A stretch of DNA of 64,000 nucleotides from Rhodoblastus sp963710275 (lineage in GTDB: Bacteria > Pseudomonadota > Alphaproteobacteria > Rhizobiales > Beijerinckiaceae), in the NCBI GenBank assembly GCA_963710275.1, contig CAVPZS010000002.1, positions 248,001-312,000 on the forward strand, written 5' to 3'. The position numbers and the translations under genes are program-made. Every line of letters starts with the position of its first letter. Position 1 is the first letter of the stretch. Below, in pieces: positions 57,527 to 64,000 of this stretch. The notes beneath the pieces were generated by a model. That model saw nothing but the letters and a program-made list of their open reading frames with translations. It searched no databases and had not been told where the DNA came from.

Positions 57527-57865
57527 CGCGTCCTCCAAAAAACAAGATCAAACAAAGAATTGACCTCACCGCGGCCGAAATACGACCGCGACGGCGACAG
57601 CTAATTAAATACTTTAATTTCCCTTTACACAAGAGCATTACGCAGGGAGACATCACATTTTAACTGGCAAGGACGCCAAACAACCTATCTTAACAAGTAA
57701 AAAATACGCCCACTACCTGCGACGTCGGCGTCGCTGGACGGAACCCGGGCCATGCAATGGATCCTGACGCTCAGCTTAAGCAGAACTGCGATAAGGCGCC
57801 ATGCGACAATCCGCCCCTCCCGGTCATGCCCAGGCCGCGCGCCACCCGCATGCGCTTTTTGCAGA
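57527..57865. other. 339-bp A/T-rich intergenic region
   Basis: It separates the unrecognised gene at 56222 from ntrX. Much poorer in GC than either side. It contains the 17-bp inverted repeat at 57603-57619 about 77 bp before the start of the unrecognised gene. Elsewhere there is no recognisable gene, and the hfq gene that often follows ntrX is absent. Confidence 0.5.
57603..57619. promoter_or_regulatory. 17-bp inverted repeat upstream of the unrecognised gene
   Basis: AATTAAA-TAC-TTTAATT, seven perfectly paired bases on each side of three. Its place upstream of the gene starting at 57526, in A/T-rich DNA, suits a repressor operator or a promoter element. No known regulator consensus is matched. 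Confidence 0.45.
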
Positions 57866-59239
57866 TCAATCGATCGCCAGCGACTTCAGCTTCCTGTGCA
57901 GCGCCGAGCGTTCCATGCCGATGAACTCTGCGGTGCGCGAGATATTGCCGCCGAAACGGTTGATCTGCGCCACCAGATATTCACGCTCGAACATTTCGCG
58001 CGCCTCGCGAAGCGGCAGGCTCATCAGCTTTTCGCCGCCCGTTCCGTTCGGCGTCGAGGGCACCAGCGCGCCGATCTCGGGCGGCAGCATTTCAGCCGTG
58101 ACTTCCGATTCCAGGTCGCCGCCGGTCAGGATCATCAGGCGCTCGATATTATTGCGCAATTGCCGGATGTTGCCCGGCCAGTCGTGCGATTGCAGCACCG
58201 CCATGGCGTCGTCGCCGATCTTGCGCTTCGGCAGGCCCGAGTTCGCGGCGAGCTGGTCCATGAAAAAGGCGATCAGTTCGGGAATGTCCTCGCGACGCTC
58301 GGCAAGCGAAGGCACGCGCACCGGGACCACCGACAGGCGATGAAAGAGATCCTCGCGGAACGTCCCTTCCGCGATTTCGCGCGGCAGGTCGCGCGCCGAC
58401 GAGGAAATCACGCGCACGTCGACATGCACGCGGGTCGTGCCATCGACGCGGGTAAAATTCTGGTCGACCAGGACGCGCAGGATTTTCGCCTGGGTGTCGC
58501 GCGGCATGTCGGCGACCTCGTCGATATAGAGCGTGCCGCCATGAGCCTCTTCCAGCGCCCCGGTCTTGCGGGGGCGGCCGTCGCGGGCCTCGACCCCGAA
58601 AAGTTCCGTCTCCATCGTCTCGGCGGCGATGGCCGCGGCGTTGATGACCACGAAGGGGCCCTGCGCGCGCGCCGAGGCCTCGTGAATCGCCCGAGCCGCC
58701 AGCTCCTTGCCGACGCCCGGCGCCCCGGAGATCAGAATGCGCGAATTGGCCGGCGCGACGCGGTCGATCATCTGACGCAATTGCTGCAGCGACGCCGAAT
58801 GGCCGATCAGCGAGTTGGACCCGACCGCGCGCGCCTTCAGATCGCTGACCTCGCGGCGCAGGCGCGAGGTTTCCAGCGCCCGCTCAGCCACCAGCACGAG
58901 GCGGTCGGCCTTGAACGGCTTTTCGATGAAGTCATAGGCGCCCTGACGGATCGCCGTCACCGCGGTCTCGATGTTGCCGTGGCCTGATATCATCACCACC
59001 GGCAGGGTTTCGTGATGGCGCTTGACCGACTCCAGCAATTGCAGCCCGTCGAGCTTCGAGCCCTGCATCCAGATGTCGAGGAAGATCAGGTGCGGCCGCC
59101 GCGCCTCGATCGCCGCCAGCGCCTCGTCGGAATTGCGCGCCGTGCGGGTGGAAAAACCCTCGTCCTCGAGAATGCCGGAGACGAGTTCGCGAATGTCGGC
59201 TTCGTCGTCAACGATGAGGATATCGCTCGCCATGATCAA
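57866..59239 (-). CDS. ntrX: Nitrogen response regulator NtrX
   Basis: 457 residues; MASDILIVDDEADIRELVSG two codons later is an alternative start. The receiver has the phospho-Asp in LIFLDIWMQGSKLDG. The AAA+ domain carries GAPGVGKELAARAIHEASAR (Walker A, GESGTGKE variant) and GGTLYIDEVADMPRDTQAK. In place of the sigma54 loop it reads ELFGVEARDGRPRKTGALEE, so GAFTGA is missing, as known for NtrX. The Fis HTH ends GGNISRTAEFIGMERSALHR. Forms a two-component pair with NtrY, whose stop overlaps the ntrX ATG. Confidence 0.95.
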   Translation of the reverse strand: MIMASDILIVDDEADIRELVSGILEDEGFSTRTARNSDEALAAIEARRPHLIFLDIWMQGSKLDGLQLLESVKRHHETLPVVMISGHGNIETAVTAIRQGAYDFIEKPFKADRLVLVAERALETSRLRREVSDLKARAVGSNSLIGHSASLQQLRQMIDRVAPANSRILISGAPGVGKELAARAIHEASARAQGPFVVINAAAIAAETMETELFGVEARDGRPRKTGALEEAHGGTLYIDEVADMPRDTQAKILRVLVDQNFTRVDGTTRVHVDVRVISSSARDLPREIAEGTFREDLFHRLSVVPVRVPSLAERREDIPELIAFFMDQLAANSGLPKRKIGDDAMAVLQSHDWPGNIRQLRNNIERLMILTGGDLESEVTAEMLPPEIGALVPSTPNGTGGEKLMSLPLREAREMFEREYLVAQINRFGGNISRTAEFIGMERSALHRKLKSLAID

Positions 59240-61521
59240 CCTTCGCTCAATTTTTTAATCGCGCCGCGTTCGGCGCCTTCCGCTTGCATTTCCGCCACCT
59301 GCGTGACGGGGAACGTCAGGCGCACCAGCGCGCCCTGGCCGGAGGCCGCGTCGAGCAGCTCTATTCCCCCGCCGTGATCCTCGAAGATTTTGGCGACGAT
59401 GGGAAGGCCCAGGCCGGTGCCTTCCGCGCGCGTGGTCATGTAGGGCTCCAGCAGCCGCGCCCGGTTTTCCTGCGGGAATCCCTTGCCATTGTCCTCGACG
59501 TCAATGATCGCCATGCCCTCTTCGACGCGAACGGACACGCTGATTTTCGGCGCGCGGCCATCCATCTCGGTCGCGGCTATGCCCTCGGCGGCGTTTTTCA
59601 CCACGTTTGTGAGGGCCTGCGACACCAGCCGGCGGTCGAAGCGAAGGATGAGGGGCTCGGGCGGATAGGTCCCGGCGATTTCGACTTCGGGATGACCGAC
59701 GCGCATCAGGAACAGCACCTGCTCGATGCAGGCGCCGAGATCGTCGGGAGCCAGTTGCGCCTTGGGCATGCGCGAGAAGGAAGAGAATTCGTCGACCATG
59801 CGCTTGATGTCGTCGACCTGCCGGATGATCGTGTCGGTGCACTGGTCGAACACCGCCTTGTCCACGGTGATGACCTTGCCATATTTGCGCTTCAGCCGCT
59901 CGGCCGACAACTGGATCGGGGTGAGCGGATTCTTGATCTCATGGGCGATGCGCCGGGCCACGTCGGCCCAGGCGGAGGTGCGCTGCGCGGCGACGAGATC
60001 GGTCATGTCGTCGAGCGTCGCGACAAAGGTGCGCTCGCCGCGGTTGAGCGGGCCATGGGCGATGCGGACATTATAGGTGCGCTCGCGAGTCCCGCGATTG
60101 AGCAGAATCTGTTTCTGCGTCATGCGGGCGTGGCTGGCGCGCGCCTCCTGCAAGGGACCCTCCAGCTCCGGCAGGATTTCGGCCAGCGGCTTGCCGATCG
60201 CCTGTTCCGCCTCGCCGCCGTCCATGCCGACGAGATCGCGCGCCGAAGGGTTCAGCACCGTGACGTCGCCGCGCGCGCCAATGCCGATCACCGCCGCCGG
60301 CACGCCGGAAAGCACCGCCTCGGTGAAGACGCGGCGCTCGTCCATGAGGTGGTTGGCCGCCACCAGCCGGTTCTGCTGCAGCCGCAGCTCCGAGGTCATC
60401 TTGTTGAAGGTCTCGCCGAGATGGGCGAGATCGCCCTCCGCGGCGCGCACCGGCACCTGGACGTAGAAATTGCCGGCGGAGACCTGGTCGGTCGCGGCGA
60501 TCAGCCGGCGGATCGGGCCGACGAGGTTGTTGGTGAAGGCGAGGCCGAGCCAGACCGCCGAGAGCAGCATGATCGCGGCCAGCAGCGCGAACATGATGGC
60601 GAAGGTCAGCTCGAAATCATGCCGGTGCTGCTCGAAGGCGCCGAACAGCTGCACCAGGGCCGAGGCCTGCTTGGGGAATTCGACGGTAAAGGGATCGACC
60701 GGCCGGCTGGTGTAAAGAAAAGTGTCCTCGAAGGCCGGCATGGGCCGCAGGGCGACAAAGGTGCGGCCCTGGTTGAGGATCAGGCACAGGGGCTCGTTCT
60801 TCGCCGCATCGGCGAAATCGCTGTCCTGCGGCTTGACCACGGCGTCGTGGATATTGGCCCCGCTTTCGATCTGTTCGACGACGGAGCCGTCGCGCTTGAT
60901 CATGGCGGCGGAGGAAAAACCCAGGAAATGGGCGCGCGAGGCGAAGAATTCCTTGAACAGGCCGCGGTCGGCGTCGAACATCGGCTTGCCGCGGTCGAGG
61001 TCCGAGGCGGTCAGCTGCGATTCCTGCAGCAGCCAGCGGCACTGGTCCTCGCGGAACAGGTTGGCGGCCTCGGTCGTCCCCATGATGAAGCCGCGCACGT
61101 CATGCATGAAGGCCGGGTTGAGCATCTTGTCGAGCGTCACCGAACCGACGATGGCCATGCTGAGGGTCGGCACGGCGGCGATGACCGCAAAAAGCGCGAC
61201 AATGCGGATATGCAGCCCGGCGGCGGCGGTCCTCGCCCGCCAGGCGCGGATCAGCAGAAAGGCCTCGTAGGCCACGAGGCCCAGCAGGACCAGGACAATG
61301 GCGAAATCGATCAGGAACAGGATCGAAAGCAGGTCGGCGGTCGGCGTCAGCGGCGTCATGCCGGCGAAGATCAGGAAGCTGGCGATGGCGCAGAGAATGG
61401 CGAAGGCGACCGCGAAGGGCCCGATTCGCGGCAGCAGCCGACGCTCGCGACGGCGCGATTTCTTCTGGTCGAGCCGTTTTTCTGTCGCCTGCTTCATGGG
61501 GCTCTTGCGATGAAAATCCAT
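59236..61521 (-). CDS. ntrY: Nitrogen sensor histidine kinase NtrY
   Basis: 761 residues from MDFHRKSPMKQATEKRLDQK, preceded by GGGACGA; MKQATEK eight codons later is an alternative. Membrane helices at the N-terminus (FAVAFAILCAIASFLIFAGM, LLSILFLIDFAIVLVLLGLV) flank an extracytoplasmic region. Then HAMP (TNNLVGPIRRLIAATDQVSA), PAS (VPAAVIGIGARGDVTVLNPS), H box (RRIAHEIKNPLTPIQLSAER), N box (LTNVVKNAAEGI) and G boxes (DVEDNGKGFP, EGTGLGLPIVAKIFEDHGG). NtrYX is implicated in nitrogen, redox and respiratory control in alphaproteobacteria. The frame is intact. Confidence 0.95.
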   Translation of the reverse strand: MDFHRKSPMKQATEKRLDQKKSRRRERRLLPRIGPFAVAFAILCAIASFLIFAGMTPLTPTADLLSILFLIDFAIVLVLLGLVAYEAFLLIRAWRARTAAAGLHIRIVALFAVIAAVPTLSMAIVGSVTLDKMLNPAFMHDVRGFIMGTTEAANLFREDQCRWLLQESQLTASDLDRGKPMFDADRGLFKEFFASRAHFLGFSSAAMIKRDGSVVEQIESGANIHDAVVKPQDSDFADAAKNEPLCLILNQGRTFVALRPMPAFEDTFLYTSRPVDPFTVEFPKQASALVQLFGAFEQHRHDFELTFAIMFALLAAIMLLSAVWLGLAFTNNLVGPIRRLIAATDQVSAGNFYVQVPVRAAEGDLAHLGETFNKMTSELRLQQNRLVAANHLMDERRVFTEAVLSGVPAAVIGIGARGDVTVLNPSARDLVGMDGGEAEQAIGKPLAEILPELEGPLQEARASHARMTQKQILLNRGTRERTYNVRIAHGPLNRGERTFVATLDDMTDLVAAQRTSAWADVARRIAHEIKNPLTPIQLSAERLKRKYGKVITVDKAVFDQCTDTIIRQVDDIKRMVDEFSSFSRMPKAQLAPDDLGACIEQVLFLMRVGHPEVEIAGTYPPEPLILRFDRRLVSQALTNVVKNAAEGIAATEMDGRAPKISVSVRVEEGMAIIDVEDNGKGFPQENRARLLEPYMTTRAEGTGLGLPIVAKIFEDHGGGIELLDAASGQGALVRLTFPVTQVAEMQAEGAERGAIKKLSEG

Positions 61522-61553
61522 TCGTCCCAAGGCATATAGGAGCCGGGGGAGAG

Positions 61554-61567
61554 TTGCAATATTGCAA
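61554..61567. promoter_or_regulatory. 14-bp perfect palindrome TTGCAATATTGCAA upstream of ntrY
   Basis: The palindrome lies 33 bp before the ntrY ATG, and a degenerate second copy follows (TTGCAGGATTGCGA, 61573-61586). Two spaced copies suggest cooperative binding of a dimer. The TTGCAA core is shared with operators of several HTH regulators, so the regulator cannot be named. It could serve ntrY or the divergent small gene at 61815. Confidence 0.55.
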
Positions 61568-61814
61568 CGCTGTTGCAGGATTGCGACAAAATTGGGCGCT
61601 TTTGCGGGCGGCGCGCGCCTCCCGTTTCGATGGCGGAGCGCGATTCCCCACGCAATTCTTCGTCTTGGCGCGAAATCCTGGCGCGACCTTTCGTCGCGGC
61701 GCCGCAACATTCACAAAAAGTCAAAGATTCACGCTTAATCCGGCCTCGGGTGAACGATTCGCGCTGTGGGCCTTTTCTTGCTAAGCAGGCCCCATCATCA
61801 ATGGAGAACTTGTT

Positions 61815-62066
61815 ATGACGACTTGGAAATTTGTCTTTGTCATCGAGGAAACCAAGGAACGCATTTCCCAACTGGTCGAGAGCGTGACCAGCGACATCCC
61901 GACCTCTTCGCTGGTGCACCTGCACGAATTCCATCAGGCCGACGGTCACCAGTATTTCGGCACCCACGACAACGACACCGCGATCATGATGCGCGCCGTC
62001 GGCGCCAAGGAACTGGGCGACCTGGAAATCAGCGACCTCTTCGCTTCGCTGGCCGCCGCGAGCTAA
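61815..62066 (+). CDS. Small protein of unknown function (83 aa)
   Basis: The ATG at 61815 follows GGAGAA, a usable ribosome-binding site. WKFVFVIEETKERISQLVES, VTSDIPTSSLVHLHEFHQAD and GTHDNDTAIMMRAVGAKELG suggest a compact alpha/beta protein; His residues cluster in HLHEFHQADGHQYFG and could bind metal. There is no signal peptide. Codon use is strongly biased, as in well-expressed genes. An imperfect GC-rich hairpin follows the stop (62067-62093). No homologue is known to me. Confidence 0.65.
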   Translation: MTTWKFVFVIEETKERISQLVESVTSDIPTSSLVHLHEFHQADGHQYFGTHDNDTAIMMRAVGAKELGDLEISDLFASLAAAS

Positions 62067-62093
62067 GACGCCCCTATCGCGGGGACTGGCGTC
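62067..62093 (+). terminator. GC-rich hairpin after the 83-aa gene
   Basis: GACGCC at 62067-62072 pairs with GGCGTC at 62088-62093, with a further C/G-rich inner part that pairs imperfectly. It begins directly after the stop. No T run follows, so termination, if any, is inefficient; mRNA 3'-end protection is an alternative. Confidence 0.4.
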
Positions 62094-62165
62094 GCATTGC
62101 GGCCCCGGAGATTGCGCGCGCCTCGCCCGGCGCGCGGCTGCGCAATACGAATCCAGTCCCCGTTT

Positions 62166-63380
62166 TCAGCGCAGCAAAGCCTTCAAATCGCTGGCTGGAT
62201 CGGCGGCAAGCGACACGTCCGGGGAAACCCCGGCCTCGAGCAGCTTGCGCGCCAGCAGATGTTCGCCGGGACGGTTGACGCTATCCACCGCGATCATTCT
62301 GTTATCGCGGTAATAGTACAGCGAGAAGGCGTTTTCGGCATGCGTCCGCTCGACGCAGGCGTCGAAACCCTCGCTCAACCCCGCCATTTGCAGCTTCACG
62401 TCATATTGGTCCGACCAGAACCAGGGCGCGGCATGGAAGGGCTTTGACCGGCCCATCAGCGTCGCCGCCGCCGCCTTGCCCATTTCAACAGCATATTGAA
62501 CGCTTTCCAGCCGCAGGATCCTGCCGTCATCGCGGCGAAGCGCCGTGCAATCGCCTGAAGCCACGATGTTCTCGTCCGAGGTCCGGCCGCAGGCGTCCAC
62601 GAGGACGCCGCGCGAAACCTCAAGCCCCGCCGCGACAGCCAATTCGTCGTTGGGCGCGGCGCCTATGCCGAAAATCACCAGGTCAGCCGGAATTTTCGCG
62701 CCGGAAGCCGTCACCACGGCGGCGACGGCGCCGTCGCGCCCTTCGAGCGCCACGACCTGCGTGGAAAACATCAGGTCGACGCCATGGGCGAGATGCAGTT
62801 CGGCGAAGAAATGCGAGATGGCGGGCGTCACGGCGCGGGCCATCAGCCGGTCGAGCGCCTCGATCACCTTGACCTCGAGGTTTTTTTTCCGCGCGGTGGC
62901 GGCGACTTCCAGGCCAATGAAGCCGCCTCCGATGACGACGATTTTTTGCGCCGTCTCCATCCGGCGGGCGATTTCCCTTGCGTCGGCGATGTCGCGCAGC
63001 ACGCAGACGCCCTCCAGCTCAGCGCCCGGGAGCGCCGGCCGGCGCGCCCGCGCCCCCGTCGCCAGCGCCAGGCCGGTCCAGGCCAGCGAGGACCCGTCGG
63101 CAAGCCGAACGGTTTTTGCCGCGCGGTCGATTTCAGCGACCGCGCTGCCGAGGCGCAGGTTGATCCTTTTGGCCTCGAGCGCCGGAGCGCCGCGCAAAAT
63201 CAACCGGTCTTCCGTGGTTTCGCCCTGCAGCCAGGCTTTTGACAGCGGCGGACGCTGGTAAGGCGGCAAGGGTTCATTGCCGAGCAGGGTGACCCCGCCT
63301 TCAAAACCCTCGGCGCGCAGGCTTTCGGCGATCTGCAATCCGGCCTGCCCCGCCCCAATGACGACAATGTTTTCGCTCAT
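62166..63380 (-). CDS. FAD-dependent NAD(P)H:ferredoxin/rubredoxin reductase-like protein
   Basis: 404 residues. The first Rossmann site is IVVIGAGQAGLQIAESLRAE (FAD), and the second KIVVIGGGFIGLEVAATARK (NADH). PYQRPPLSKAWLQGE, GARARRPALPGAELEG, and the FAD-binding block IVASGDCTALRRDDGRILRL identify the rhodocoxin/putidaredoxin-reductase family, followed by WFWSDQYDVKLQMAGLSEGF. It passes electrons from NADH to a small Fe-S protein. No ferredoxin or P450 gene is adjacent; the rubredoxin hupI is far away. Confidence 0.88.
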   Translation of the reverse strand: MSENIVVIGAGQAGLQIAESLRAEGFEGGVTLLGNEPLPPYQRPPLSKAWLQGETTEDRLILRGAPALEAKRINLRLGSAVAEIDRAAKTVRLADGSSLAWTGLALATGARARRPALPGAELEGVCVLRDIADAREIARRMETAQKIVVIGGGFIGLEVAATARKKNLEVKVIEALDRLMARAVTPAISHFFAELHLAHGVDLMFSTQVVALEGRDGAVAAVVTASGAKIPADLVIFGIGAAPNDELAVAAGLEVSRGVLVDACGRTSDENIVASGDCTALRRDDGRILRLESVQYAVEMGKAAAATLMGRSKPFHAAPWFWSDQYDVKLQMAGLSEGFDACVERTHAENAFSLYYYRDNRMIAVDSVNRPGEHLLARKLLEAGVSPDVSLAADPASDLKALLR

Positions 63381-63602
63381 TCCTGCCCCCGTCCATCCGC
63401 AAAGCCCGCGTTTGCCTATCTATAGCGCAAAATGCGCGTGAAACGACCGGGCATTGTCGAAGCGGGCGCCGAAGCCTGAGCTTGACGCAGGACCGCCCCA
63501 TGATAATCGCATGGGAGAGGTTGGTTTGGACGATCTAGATTGCCCCTCGGACCCGTCTCCGCCTTGTCGCGGGGTTTGCGCGGGATTTGAAAGTCAGCCA
63601 GA

Positions 63603-64000
63603 ATGACAAAGACTTTGGCCGCGATCGACATGGACAAGGTCCTGGCGCCCCCGGGCGAGCCCGCGACCTCCGCCGGTCCCGGCTACCTCCTGAGATATTA
63701 CTGGTGGGCCTATGTGCATCCCAACGCCCTGAAAATTTTCGATCACCAATGGATGGTCGAGGCGATCCTTTGGGGCAATTACGGGCGCCTGCGCGACGCG
63801 GCCCTCGACGCGCTCGGCGATGCGCTGCAGGGGCGCACGCTGCAGATCGCTGCGGCCTATGGCGATTTTTCCCCGCGCCTCAATGATCGCGTGGCGAAAG
63901 CGGGCGGCGCGCTCGACGTCGTCGACGCGCTGCCTATCCAGATCGCCAATCTCCGCGCCAAGCTTTGCGGCGGCCCGTCCGCGCGGACCGCGGTGATGGA
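63603..64000 (+). CDS. rquA: Rhodoquinone biosynthesis protein RquA, 3'-truncated
   Basis: The frame from the ATG at 63603 is open to the edge (132 codons). GPGYLLRYYWWAYVHPNALK, then IFDHQWMVEAILWGNYGRLR, DAALDALGD matches the conserved N-terminus of RquA as I remember it. RTLQIAAAYGDFSPRLNDRV is a SAM-methyltransferase-like loop with a changed glycine motif. RquA converts ubiquinone to rhodoquinone, which carries electrons to fumarate in anoxic respiration. The C-terminal third or more lies outside the window. Confidence 0.75.
   Translation, partial: MTKTLAAIDMDKVLAPPGEPATSAGPGYLLRYYWWAYVHPNALKIFDHQWMVEAILWGNYGRLRDAALDALGDALQGRTLQIAAAYGDFSPRLNDRVAKAGGALDVVDALPIQIANLRAKLCGGPSARTAVM

Noticed and set aside
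59284..61539. 751-codon open frame antisense to ntrY
   Set aside because: Shadow of codon bias in GC-rich DNA opposite a full NtrY; no recognisable domain.

Overview
The window looks like chromosomal DNA of a high-GC alphaproteobacterium. The pointers are a Hup/Hyp uptake-hydrogenase locus with a regulatory hydrogenase, NtrYX, a Porin_2-type porin, an RHH_4-type protein and, at the right edge, the start of a rhodoquinone-biosynthesis gene (rquA). Together these suggest a purple non-sulfur type member of the Hyphomicrobiales (for example Rhodoblastus-like). The genus is inference; no rRNA or tRNA gene was seen.

Layout. 0-10 kb: a cut membrane protein, a large WD40-repeat gene broken in several frames, a membrane-anchored winged-helix/TPR protein, a DUF900-type lipoprotein hydrolase and small exported proteins. 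10.4-29.8 kb: one 19-kb minus-strand hydrogenase locus in the order hupS-L-C-D-F-G-H-I-J-K, hypA-B-F-C-D-E, hoxA, hupT, hupU, hupV. It holds the membrane-bound enzyme, its cytochrome b, maturation factors, the H2-sensing hydrogenase, the sensor kinase and the NtrC-type activator. A sigma54-type promoter and an IHF-like site lie upstream of hupS. 30-34 kb: a dehydrogenase and an exported methionine-sulfoxide repair set (msrB, DipZ-like thiol carrier, msrA). 34-43 kb: hook-type flagellar protein, Crp/Fnr regulator, RHH protein, DJ-1/PfpI protein, nusG-secE, TerC, glycerate kinase, XRE-cupin regulator, EamA exporter. 43-64 kb: LpxH-like phosphoesterase, rhodanese, malic enzyme, porin, NarX/L-like two-component pair, panC, an unrecognised 434-residue gene, ntrY-ntrX, an 83-residue orphan, a ferredoxin-reductase-like flavoprotein and rquA.

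The main anomaly is reading-frame damage. I reconstructed 33 single-base indels in the hydrogenase locus (27 insertions, 6 deletions) and 6 more insertions in other genes up to about 42.9 kb, plus several in the WD40 gene. I found none from 43.3 kb to the end. Each frame change restores conserved protein sequence, so I read most of them as sequence or assembly error rather than gene decay. I therefore annotate these genes as CDS spanning the whole frame-corrected gene and say where the frame breaks. If the indels are real, the organism cannot make or sense with this hydrogenase.
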